From NCBI GenBank assembly GCA_044867425.1, contig JBIOUX010000167.1, positions 32,971 to 96,970 of the forward strand: a DNA stretch of 64,000 nt, read 5' to 3'. The notes beneath the pieces were generated by a model. It was not told where the DNA came from and did not search any database. It saw nothing but the letters and a program-made list of their open reading frames with translations. The DNA is from CAWBJP01 sp044867425. GTDB taxonomy: Bacteria > Actinomycetota > Acidimicrobiia > IMCC26256 > BP-133. Position numbers and translations under genes: made by a program. Positions 24,637-32,454 of the stretch are shown here, in pieces. The number at the start of each line of letters is the position of its first letter. Within the stretch, counting starts at the first letter, position 1.

Positions 24637-26125
24637 AAACAGCGGCCGGCCCGGAGATCCACGCGAACGCGTGAGGTGCATCCGGGCCGGCTGCATCAGG
24701 GTGGAGCGGTACGACGGTGCCGACCCGAAAGCAGGCCCAATCATGAGTTTCACTGGATGGGGCGACGGCCTCGCCCTTCCCATCATTCCTGGACGTGACC
24801 ACATTCGCGGGGAGCGTGGTCAGTTGGCGGTTGTCGAAGCCGGCCACGAGGTGGGGGAAGCCGACGACGGCAGCCATGACCGCCATCACCCGGGGGTCCC
24901 CGAACCGCAGCGCGGGTGCGTGCTGGCCGTCGATCTCGGACGGCCGGGCCACCTCGTTGAAGGTGACCACGTCAGGGGCCGGCTGGGCATCGGCTGCTTG
25001 AGCGTCACACAGACGCTGGTTGGCGGAGTCGCCAACGGATCGGAGGGCGTGCCAGTTCTCGGCGTTGACCCGCCGGCCGATCCCGAAGTCCCGGGTGTCG
25101 CTGATCACCGTCTCGGTGCGTAGCGCCCGGTGCTCTTTGAAGTACTGCTTGATCCGCGACGACTTGAAGTAGCAGACCATCTCGGGGTCGACCCTTTTGG
25201 TGATCACCTTGGTGCGGAACGTCCCCGGCGTGCGGCTGGTGACCTTCTTGTCGAAGATCAACGCCACCGAAGAGGGCCGTCCCACGTCGAGGTGGTCGCG
25301 GATGACCCCCTCGAAGCAGGACCGTCCCGCTTGGGGCCGGTCGAAGACCCGGGTGTCGGAGACCTCGAACTGGCGGAAGGCGAGTTCGTCGACATAGCCG
25401 GCCCGCAGATCCGCCCGGGTGAACGGGGACGGGAGCTGGTGGACCCACCGCCAAAAGAAGCTCTTCACCGCCCCTGGGCCGAGTCGGTCACAGATCCGCC
25501 GCAACTCCCGAGGGTCCTCACAGGAGCGGAAGCCGTTGTCGAGGGCCTGGTAGCCGATCCCCGCCTTCTCCAACTGCCGCTTGGCCCACTCGTGGCCGTT
25601 GAGCCAGATCCAGATCGGCCAAGGGGCGTAGGCGTTGGTCTTCCAGAACGCTCCGCCCCAGTCCGGGTCCCACAGGTAAAAGTAGAAGTGGTTCACGAAC
25701 GCCATCTGCCGTCCCCACTCCATATGCGGATGGCGGGCCTTCTTCTGACCCTTCGCGACCCAGGACCGCCAGACGGATGCCTTCTCCTGGGCGATGCCGA
25801 TGAGGACCACCTTCCCGTCCCCACCCTCCCGGGCGGCCTCATCGATGAGCGGCCGGGCCACCGCTTCCTTGTTCTCCCCCTTCTGAAAATGGACCACGGG
25901 GATGCCGTGGCGTTTGGCGAAGCGGTGGACGGTGGCCACGTAGCCGTCGCCGATCTTCCCGAACGCCGCCCCCGACGGGATGATGAACCGCCGCTGCCAG
26001 CGGAGGAACCGGCACACCAGGCCCACCCACTGCAGCTTGGGCACATAGGCCTGGAGGAAGATCCGGTCGATCGACCGGCAAGTGAGCGTCACATGGTCCC
26101 GGAGTAGGGTCGCGTAGTCGGCCAT
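24422..26125 (-). pseudogene. Conserved actinobacterial protein of unknown function, C-terminus lost
   Basis: Starts MADYATLLRDHVTLTCRSID at ATG 26125 behind a GGAGG site. The long first part (to about 24812) is well conserved in style and composition, with striking aromatic stretches (FVNHFYFYLWDPDWGGAFWK, WPIWIWLNGHEWAKRQLEK). I recognise it as a protein found repeatedly in Actinobacteria, without known function. In intact relatives I recall the NRQL segment near its end leading into a winged-helix tail. Here the sequence after NRQLTT turns into unrelated residues and runs antisense into the nrdJ 3' end, so the natural C-terminus appears deleted. It lies beside the tRNA-Cys fragment, in an accessory patch. 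Confidence 0.6.
24642..24694. terminator. Long hairpin after nrdJ
   Basis: A 14-bp stem: bases 24642-24655 (containing GCCGGCCCGGA) pair with 24681-24694 (TCCGGGCCGGC...). A small inner hairpin, ACGCG-AA-CGCGT, lies in the loop. Starts 5 bases after the nrdJ stop; may also act on transcription arriving from the minus-strand genes. Confidence 0.7.
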
Positions 26126-26175
26126 CGCAACCTCCACGGGTCTTGAGCGACCCGAAGGCTATGACCGACGCGACC

Positions 26176-26200
26176 GGGGTGGTTCCGCGGAACCGACCCC
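26176..26200. terminator. Palindromic hairpin between two minus-strand genes
   Basis: Core GGTTCCGCGGAACC (26181-26194), a perfect 14-base palindrome, flanked by GGGGT and ACCCC that extend the stem with one G/G interruption. It lies downstream of the cupredoxin gene and upstream of the truncated gene. Confidence 0.5.
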
Positions 26201-26247
26201 GTCGCGCTGTCTTGTTACTCGGCGGTATGAGGCTCGCTCGCTACCTG

Positions 26248-26736
26248 CTAGCTGACGACAACCGTCCCCGTCATCCCCAACGAGGCGTGGTGGACGCAGA
26301 AGTAGCCGTAGGTCCCGGGCTGGTCGAACTTCGCGGTAAACGTGTTTCGGTTGCCGTCGGGCTTGACCAACTGGGTCTCGGTGACCTCCGGGTCGAACTC
26401 GCACTTGCAGGGCTGTCCGCCGTCGGTGCCCTTGATGTCACTCGACTGGAAGATCACGGAGTGGCAGAAGGGCACGTCCCAGCGCCAGGTGACGGAGTCG
26501 CCCACCTTCACCTGGCTGGTGGAGTTGCCGGTGGTCTCGTCGGTGAAGGTGAATAATCCGACGCCGATGTGAGTGGCCGACCCGCCCGGGTCGGACTCGA
26601 GGGCGGCGGCGCAGTCACCCCCGGGGTCGCCGGGGAAGAGCGGGAAGAAGTGGACGGCCCCGGCGGGGACGGCCAGAGCCAAGAGCATGGCAAGAAGCAG
26701 CGGGGGGAAAGCGAGCGGGGCTCGACGAGCAAGCAT
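26248..26736 (-). CDS. Exported cupredoxin (plastocyanin-like copper protein)
   Basis: 162 residues with an N-terminal signal peptide (MLARRAPLAFPPLLLAMLLALAVPAGA) and one cupredoxin domain. Type-1 copper ligands are visible: His in DVPFCHSVIF, and Cys, His and Met in the C-terminal loop GYFCVHHASLGMTG. It probably carries electrons outside the membrane. Two extra cysteines (QPCKCEF) may form a disulfide. ATG 26736 has GGAAGGTGAGG upstream. No copper-handling neighbour exists, and the gene lies in the accessory patch 24.6-27.6 kb. A related but frameshifted gene is at 61751. Confidence 0.85.
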   Translation of the reverse strand: MLARRAPLAFPPLLLAMLLALAVPAGAVHFFPLFPGDPGGDCAAALESDPGGSATHIGVGLFTFTDETTGNSTSQVKVGDSVTWRWDVPFCHSVIFQSSDIKGTDGGQPCKCEFDPEVTETQLVKPDGNRNTFTAKFDQPGTYGYFCVHHASLGMTGTVVVS

Positions 26737-26904
26737 GGGTGCCTCACCTTCCAAGATCGCCTTTCAGACGCAGCCAGTTTGCCCGGATTGGCCTACACCC
26801 GAAAGACCACGTCCTCGACCAAGCGCGCCGCTGGTCGGGATTCATGCGACAGCCTCTGACCTGCCAAAACGCAAACTACACGGGCGAAATTCGTCGTGAA
26901 TGAA

Positions 26905-26950
26905 AGGGTCTGCAAAACCCTGTACAGCGGTTCAATTCCGCTCGCCGCCT
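26905..26950 (+). pseudogene. 3' half of tRNA-Cys(GCA), likely attachment-site remnant
   Basis: Folds as an anticodon arm AGGGT-CTGCAAA-ACCCT (anticodon GCA), a five-base variable loop, a T arm AGCGG-TTCAATT-CCGCT and the 3' acceptor strand CGCCGCC plus discriminator T, the usual base for tRNA-Cys. The D arm and the matching 5' strand (GGCGGCG expected) are missing: the bases upstream do not pair. A tRNA 3' half without a 5' half is the classic relic left at one end of an element integrated by a tyrosine recombinase. No integrase or intact tRNA-Cys is in the window. Confidence 0.75.
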
Positions 26951-27045
26951 CTGAGGTTCTCCCTGGTCAGGACCCGCCGCCTCTGGGGTGATCACCCCCC
27001 GGAGGGGGCGACCAGATTCTGGGTATCCAAGGCGCAATAGGCGCG

Positions 27046-27264
27046 TCAGGCGCAGCCCTCGATGGCCTGCACCGAGCCTTCCTCGCCGGAACGGAAGGAC
27101 TCGACCTTGGTGCCGTCGGTCTCGAAGATCCTCACCGGCCCGATGCCGTCCATGCGCAACCTGGACTCCGCCGTGAGGGCTTCGATAGTGGTGGTTGTGG
27201 TGGGAGTGGAGGTGGTGGTGGTGGTCTCCTCGGCGGCCGTGGTGCTGGAGGACGATTCCTCGAC
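27046..27264 (-). pseudogene. C-terminal remnant of a Thr-rich exported protein
   Basis: The last ~72 codons read as a plausible surface-protein tail: a Ser/Thr/Glu linker (ESSSSTTAAEETTTTTS...) then LRMDGIGPVRIFETDGTKVESF and a terminal Cys (IEGCA). Such Thr-rich linkers typically follow a signal peptide or lipobox in this group, but none is found; upstream codons in the same frame do not look like protein. Probably a truncated gene in the accessory patch. Confidence 0.35.
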
Positions 27265-27509
27265 CCGCTCAGTCGTCCCACGGCGGGGACCGTGGCACGG
27301 ACCGAGGATCTCCGCCATCCACACTGCGTGGCCGGCGAAAGACTTCGCGTATCTGACAAAGCCCCCTTGACCCACCCTGGGTCCCCCTTCAGAGTTAAAG
27401 GTCCCCACGGCATCGCTTCGGAAACGGGACGCTGGATCGAGCGACCACCAGCGGTGACCGGGGGATGCAGCACCTGAACAGGGCTCTCCCCGAAGGAGGT
27501 GCGAACGGC

Positions 27510-27548
27510 ATGACCGTGGCGAGCAGCGAGGAGAGTCCGCCCCGCTGA
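27510..27548 (+). pseudogene. Truncated gene start
   Basis: A strong ribosome site (GAAGGAGGTG) precedes ATG 27510, but the frame reads only MTVASSEESPPR before TGA. This looks like the beginning of a gene whose body was lost. It is followed by two hairpins (27553-27576 and the terminator at 27604). The surrounding stretch 27265-27685 holds no other credible gene. Confidence 0.3.
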
Positions 27549-27603
27549 TCCCGCCGGCCGGAACAATCCGGCTGGCCAACATCTCGAAACACAGCTTCAT
27601 GTC

Positions 27604-27638
27604 GAGCTGCCGGTCAGATCATGTGTGACCGGCAGCTC
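27604..27638 (+). terminator. Rho-independent-type terminator
   Basis: A perfect 13-bp stem, GAGCTGCCGGTCA (27604-27616) with TGACCGGCAGCTC (27626-27638), 9-base loop, then TATGTTTCTC. It lies downstream of the debris and closes off the accessory patch before the conserved gene at 27686. Confidence 0.7.
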
Positions 27639-27685
27639 TATGTTTCTCAGGGGCCTCCGAGCCACGGCGCCCCTATGCTGCGCTC

Positions 27686-28327
27686 GTGATCAACTACTGC
27701 CCCCGCTGTGGCGCCGCCTTCGAGGCCGAGATCATGGGCGAATGGATCCGGGCCAACATCCGCTGCCCGGACTGCCGCCTGGCCATCACCGAGCCTCCGG
27801 CCATGCTGGCACCTTCGGACGACGAGGTCGGCTACGTCCTGGAGGACTGGCCGGTCTCGGACCGGGGGGCGGTGAGCGCCGCCCTGGACGAGGTCGACAT
27901 CCCCTTCCGCTGGGAGGAGGGCCTGGTGCTGGTCGTGCCCGGCTCCGTCGAGCAGCGGGTCGACCGGCTCCTCGACGACATCCAGGCCGAGTCGGCCGAA
28001 GCCGCCTCGCCCGACGCCGCCCTGGCGGCCGAAGGCGACTTCGAGGCCGACGGCGGCGAGGAGGCCCAGGCGGCCATGGCCGACGTGTTCGTGGCTGCCG
28101 ACCGGCTCCGGCACGAGCCGTACGACAAGGGCGCCGCCAGCGATCTGGCGACCGCCGCCGACACCGTGGAGGCGGCGCCGCCCCCCTTCGGTATCGACCG
28201 CCAGTTGTGGAGCCGGATCGCCACGATGGCGTCGACGGTCGTCGCGCAATTCGACGCCGAGGCCGACGGCGAGACGGTGGCCCAGAGCGCCCGGGAGCTG
28301 CGGGACCTCTTGCGCGACTACGTGTAG
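27686..28327 (+). CDS. Zinc-ribbon hypothetical protein
   Basis: 213 residues, starting MINYCPRCGAAFEAE with a CxxC...CxxC ribbon (C5, C8 and CPDC near 31-34). The rest is acidic and helical (VEQRVDRLLDDIQAESAEAA, FDAEADGETVAQSARELRDLLRDY). It has no catalytic signature. GTG 27686 follows TATGCT (27674-27679) by 6 bases, indicating a leaderless mRNA. It is probably a lineage-conserved protein of unknown function. Confidence 0.7.
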   Translation: MINYCPRCGAAFEAEIMGEWIRANIRCPDCRLAITEPPAMLAPSDDEVGYVLEDWPVSDRGAVSAALDEVDIPFRWEEGLVLVVPGSVEQRVDRLLDDIQAESAEAASPDAALAAEGDFEADGGEEAQAAMADVFVAADRLRHEPYDKGAASDLATAADTVEAAPPPFGIDRQLWSRIATMASTVVAQFDAEADGETVAQSARELRDLLRDYV

Positions 28328-28439
28328 GACTCGGGGCTGGTTCGGGGTCGGCTCAGGGTCATTCCCGATACCCGAGCGCTCCTCGGGGCTTCACGATGGT
28401 TGTGAGCGGAAGGTCCGCCTCACGAACCGGAGTAGCCGA

Positions 28440-28622
28440 ATGAACGACCTCGAACGTTCCGACTTCCTCTTCACCACGGCGGTGGTCTCGACGGCCGTGG
28501 TGGCGGTGGCCGTCGCCATCCTCATGCTCTTCGCCGCCTTGAGCCCCGAGATCAGCCTCGACATCCCCGGGGTGAGCCGGTGCCGGGGCGCCAGCTGCCT
28601 CTCCGGCGGCGGGGGCGACTGA
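28440..28622 (+). CDS. Small single-span membrane protein
   Basis: 60 residues: a charged N-terminus (MNDLERSD), one clear transmembrane helix (FLFTTAVVSTAVVAVAVAIL) and a short Cys/Gly-rich tail (SRCRGASCLSGGGGD). A weak GGAG lies before ATG 28440. It has no recognised family. It is convergent with hrpA. Confidence 0.5.
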   Translation: MNDLERSDFLFTTAVVSTAVVAVAVAILMLFAALSPEISLDIPGVSRCRGASCLSGGGGD

Positions 28623-28651
28623 CCTGACCGCCGTCACGGGCCGCGCCGGGC

Positions 28652-31600
28652 TCAGGACGGGGCGGCCCGCAGGCGATCCATCTCCCGGCGGATGCGCTGC
28701 TCGCTCACCGGGTGGGCCGTGCCCAGGGTCTGGGCGAAGAGGCTGACCCGGAGCTCCTCCAGCATCCAGCGGACGGCTTCGACCTCGGCGTCGCCGGGCC
28801 GGGCGTCGCGCAGCTGGTGATACTCCCCCTCGAGGGCCTGGACCCGGCCCATCAGGTCGGTGTCGCGCCGGGTGCCCTGGGCCAGCTTGTCCAACCGGCG
28901 CTCCATCGCCTCCAGGTAGCGCAACACATCGCCCAGGCGCTCCACCCCGGCGGCTCCGACGAAGCCGGGGAACACCAGGCCCGACAGCTGCCGGCGCATG
29001 TCCGCCACCGCCGGCCGCAGCGGGGCCGCCGTGGTGGCGTCCAGGCGGTCCTCGACCATGCCGGCCACCACCAGGATGCCGCCGGTCACGGTGGCCACGT
29101 AGACGGCGGTGTCGACCAGCCCGCGCTCGACGGCGGCCCGCAGCTCGGAGAAGCCGGACTCGTCCCACGCCGGCCCCCCGTGATCGGCCATCAGGCGGTC
29201 GACGGCGGCGCTGATGCAGTCGCCCAGCAGCTCGGCCGCACTGCCGTAGGGGCTGCGGGCCAGGACGAGCTTGGTGTCGTTGGCCAGCTGACGCTGCACC
29301 GCCTTGGCCGGCGACGGGACGGCCAGGAGGAGGAGGCGCCGGGTCCCCGTCCACATGGCCCGCTCCTGGGCGGCCGGGCTGGTGAGCACCCGCACGGCCA
29401 CGCTGTCGACCTCGTCGACCAGGGCGGGATAGGCCTCCACGGTATGGCCGGCCCAGCTCACCTCGACGGTGTGGGGCAGGCGGCCGAAGTCCCAGGCCCG
29501 CAACCCGCTTCGTTCGAAGGACCGGGCGGCGCCGGCGACGGCCGCCCGCATCCGGTCCGCCAGCCGGCGCCGGAGCTCGTCGAGGTCCCGGCCGGCGGCC
29601 AGGGTGCGGCCGGACTCGTCCTCCACCCGGAACGTGATCCGCAGGTGAGCGGGGAGACGTCCGGGATCGAAGTCGGCGCCGCCGACCGGCTCCCCGCTCA
29701 TCCGGGTGAGCTCCCGGGCCAGCACCGGGAGCAGCGGCCCGTTCCCCGGGCCCGCCCGGGTGAGGAAGTCGCGGGCGTAGTCGGCGGCGGGCACCAGGTT
29801 GCGCCGCAACGCCTTGGGCAGGGAGCGGATGAGGGCGGTGACCAGCTCGTGGCGCCAGCCCGGGATCTGCCAGTCGAAGCCGGCGCCCTCCAGCCCGTCG
29901 AGGAGCGGGAGGGGGACGGTGACCGTGATCCCGTCCGACTCGGACGTCGGGTCGAACTCGTATTCCAGCGCCAGCGTGGCCTCGCCCACCGCCCAGCGGT
30001 CCGGATGGTCGGCCCGGCTGACGGGGCCGGCGCCGGGATCGAGCAGCCCCTCCAGGGTGAAGTCGAACAGATGGGGCTGGGCCGGCTGCTCGTCCTTCCA
30101 CCACCGGTCGAAGTGCCGGGCCGAGGTCACCACCCCGGGCAGGCGCTCGTCGTAGAAGGCGACGAGCACCTCCTCGTCCACCAGCAGGTCACGCCGGCGG
30201 GTCCTCGCCTCCAGGGTCCGGACCTCCTCCACCAGCCGGGCGTTGTGCTCCACGAACCGGTGATGGGTCCGCCACTCGCCCTCCACCAGGGCGTGGCGGA
30301 TGAACAGCTCCCGGGCCCCGGCGGGGTCCACCCGCCCATAGCCCACCCGGCGGGCGGTGACGATGGGCAGGCCATAGAGGGCGACCCGCTCATAGGCCAT
30401 GGCCTCGCCGTGCTCGGCGTCCCAGTGGGGCTCGCTGTAGCTGCGCTTCACCAGGTGGGCGCCCAGGCGTTCGGCCCACTCGGGCTGGATGCGGGCCGCC
30501 ACCCGGGCCCACAGCCGGTTCGTCTCCACCAGCTCGGCGGCCATCACCCACCGGGGTGTGGCCTTGAACAGCGACGAGCCGGGGGCGATGGCGAAGCGGG
30601 CGCCGCGTGCCCCCTGATAGTCGCGGGTCGTCCCGTCCCGGGCCCCGATGTGGGACAGGAGGCCGGCCAGCAGCGACAGGTGGATCCGGTCCGGGTTGCC
30701 GGGCTGCGTGTTGACCTGGAGGCCGAGGCTGCGGGTCACCTGGCGGAGCTGGCCGTAGATGTCCTGCCACTCCCGGACCCGCAGGTAGTTGAGGAACTCG
30801 GCCCGGCACCGTTTGCGAAACTGGTTCGACGACAGGGCTTCGGCCTGCTCGGTCAGGTGGTCCCAGAGCCGGAGGTAGGCCAGGAAGTCGGAGTCACCGC
30901 CGGCGAAGCGGCCATGCCACTCGTCGGCCGCCTGCTGCTTGTCGGCCGGCCGCTCCCGGGGGTCCTGGATGGCCAGGGCGGCGGTGATGACCATCACCTC
31001 GTGGATGCAGCCGTGGCTCTCGGCCTCGAGCACCATGCGGCCCAGCCGGGGATCCAGGGGGAGGCGGGCCAGCCGCCGGCCGAGCCGGGTGAGGCGCCGG
31101 CTCGGCTCGTGGGCCGCCGGGTCGAGTGCCCCCAGCTCCTCCAGCAGCGCCACGCCGTCCTTGATGTTGCGGGCATCGGGCGCCTCCACGAAGGGGAAGC
31201 GGGCCATGTCCCCCAGCCCCAGGGCCTCCATCTGGAGGATGACCGAGGCCAGGTTGGTGCGCAGGATCTCGGGCTCGGTGAACTCGGGGCGGGCGGCGAA
31301 GTCGTCCTCGGCGTACAACCGCAGGCAGATGCCGGGGGCCACCCGGCCACAGCGTCCGGCCCGCTGGTTGGCCGACGCCTGGGACACCGCCTCGATGGGA
31401 AGGCGCTGCACCTTGGTCCGGCAGTTGTAGCGGGAGATCCGGGCCGTGCCCGGATCGACGACGTAGCGGATGCCCGGCACGGTGAGCGAGGTCTCGGCCA
31501 CGTTGGTGGCCAGCACCACCCGGCGACCCGGGGCCCGGGGTGTCCCCGAAGAGACCGGGTGGGGTTGGAAGACCCGGTGTTGCTCGGCCGCTGACAACCG

Positions 31601-32434
31601 GGCGTAGAGGGGCAGGATCTCGGTGGCGGGAAGGTCGACGGCCGCCAGGGCGTCGGCGGCGTCGCGGATCTCCCGTTCCCCGGAGAGGAACACCAGGATG
31701 TCGCCCGGCCCCTCCGTCATGAGCTCGGCTACCGCCTCGCAGATGGCCTCGGCCTGGTCGGTGTCCTCGGCCAGGGGCCGGTAGCGGACCTCCACCGGGT
31801 AGGTACGTCCCGACACCTCCACCACCGGGGCGCCGTCGAAGTGGGCCGCGAACCGCTCGGTGTCGATGGTGGCTGAAGTGATCACCACCTTGAGGTCCGG
31901 TCGCTGGGGCAGCAGCTGCTTGAGGTAGCCGAGGAGGAAGTCGATGTTGAGGCTGCGCTCGTGGGCCTCGTCGATGATCAGCGTGTCGTAGCCGGACAGC
32001 AGGCGGTCACGCTGGATCTCGGCCAGGAGGATGCCATCGGTCATGACCTTGACCAGGGTGGCGTCGCCCACCCGGTCGGTGAAGCGCACGGCGTAGCCGA
32101 CGGCGCCGCCCACCTCCGTCCCGAGCTCGGTGGCGATCCGCTCGGCGATGGTGCGCGCCGCCAGCCGGCGGGGCTGGGTGTGGCCGATGAGACCCTCGGT
32201 GCCCCGGCCCAGTTCCAGGCACATCTTGGGCAGCTGGGTGCTCTTCCCCGAACCCGTCTCCCCGGCGACGATCACCACCTGGTGGTCGCCGATGGCGCCC
32301 AGGATGTCGTCCTTCCTGGCGGTGATGGGCAGCTCGGCCGGGTACTGCGGAACGGGCCGGGCGGAGCGCCGGAGCTCCAGCCGGCGCCGCTCCGCCGGCG
32401 ACGGCCGGCCCGGCTCGGCCGATCTCGGGGACAC
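28652..32434 (-). CDS. hrpA: ATP-dependent RNA helicase HrpA
   Basis: DEAH-box helicase of 1260 residues, similar in length to E. coli HrpA, which rescues collided ribosomes. Motifs: GETGSGKST (58-66), TQPRRLAA, DEAHERS, ITSATID, FLSGEREI, LATNVAETSLTVPGI, NQRAGRCGRV; then the long C-terminal DUF3418-type region. Between VFQPH and GRRVVLATN, about residue 295, there are ~10 extra residues (PVSSGTPRAP) encoded by a palindromic-element copy (31528-31549). E. coli HrpA has no such insertion there. The only in-frame start near the N-terminus, GTG 32434, itself lies in another copy of the element. Last gene of the cobT-cbtB-cbtA-pabB-hrpA run. Confidence 0.93.
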   Translation of the reverse strand: MSPRSAEPGRPSPAERRRLELRRSARPVPQYPAELPITARKDDILGAIGDHQVVIVAGETGSGKSTQLPKMCLELGRGTEGLIGHTQPRRLAARTIAERIATELGTEVGGAVGYAVRFTDRVGDATLVKVMTDGILLAEIQRDRLLSGYDTLIIDEAHERSLNIDFLLGYLKQLLPQRPDLKVVITSATIDTERFAAHFDGAPVVEVSGRTYPVEVRYRPLAEDTDQAEAICEAVAELMTEGPGDILVFLSGEREIRDAADALAAVDLPATEILPLYARLSAAEQHRVFQPHPVSSGTPRAPGRRVVLATNVAETSLTVPGIRYVVDPGTARISRYNCRTKVQRLPIEAVSQASANQRAGRCGRVAPGICLRLYAEDDFAARPEFTEPEILRTNLASVILQMEALGLGDMARFPFVEAPDARNIKDGVALLEELGALDPAAHEPSRRLTRLGRRLARLPLDPRLGRMVLEAESHGCIHEVMVITAALAIQDPRERPADKQQAADEWHGRFAGGDSDFLAYLRLWDHLTEQAEALSSNQFRKRCRAEFLNYLRVREWQDIYGQLRQVTRSLGLQVNTQPGNPDRIHLSLLAGLLSHIGARDGTTRDYQGARGARFAIAPGSSLFKATPRWVMAAELVETNRLWARVAARIQPEWAERLGAHLVKRSYSEPHWDAEHGEAMAYERVALYGLPIVTARRVGYGRVDPAGARELFIRHALVEGEWRTHHRFVEHNARLVEEVRTLEARTRRRDLLVDEEVLVAFYDERLPGVVTSARHFDRWWKDEQPAQPHLFDFTLEGLLDPGAGPVSRADHPDRWAVGEATLALEYEFDPTSESDGITVTVPLPLLDGLEGAGFDWQIPGWRHELVTALIRSLPKALRRNLVPAADYARDFLTRAGPGNGPLLPVLARELTRMSGEPVGGADFDPGRLPAHLRITFRVEDESGRTLAAGRDLDELRRRLADRMRAAVAGAARSFERSGLRAWDFGRLPHTVEVSWAGHTVEAYPALVDEVDSVAVRVLTSPAAQERAMWTGTRRLLLLAVPSPAKAVQRQLANDTKLVLARSPYGSAAELLGDCISAAVDRLMADHGGPAWDESGFSELRAAVERGLVDTAVYVATVTGGILVVAGMVEDRLDATTAAPLRPAVADMRRQLSGLVFPGFVGAAGVERLGDVLRYLEAMERRLDKLAQGTRRDTDLMGRVQALEGEYHQLRDARPGDAEVEAVRWMLEELRVSLFAQTLGTAHPVSEQRIRREMDRLRAAPS
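31528..31549. repeat. Palindromic element copy inside the HrpA helicase core
   Basis: Identical for 22 bases to 9561-9582 in dapF. It is inserted in phase between two highly conserved helicase segments, which makes it the clearest case of insertion into a working gene. Confidence 0.85.
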
Positions 32435-32440
32435 CCCGAC
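32425..32440. repeat. Palindromic element copy at the hrpA start
   Basis: CTCGGGGACACCCCGA, the family core read on the other strand. On the minus strand the GTG inside GGGGTGTCCCC is the most plausible hrpA start codon. Confidence 0.65.
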
Positions 32441-32454
32441 CCCCGGGCGCCCGG

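Noticed and set aside
26850..26950. Complete tRNA gene at the tRNA-Cys-like sequence
   Set aside because: The 5' acceptor strand and D arm do not exist upstream; the bases at the expected distance fail to pair with CGCCGCC.
27185..27235. (GGT/ACC)n tract as a microsatellite or phase-variable repeat
   Set aside because: On the minus strand it encodes a Thr-rich linker with interruptions, which explains the bias without invoking repeat expansion.
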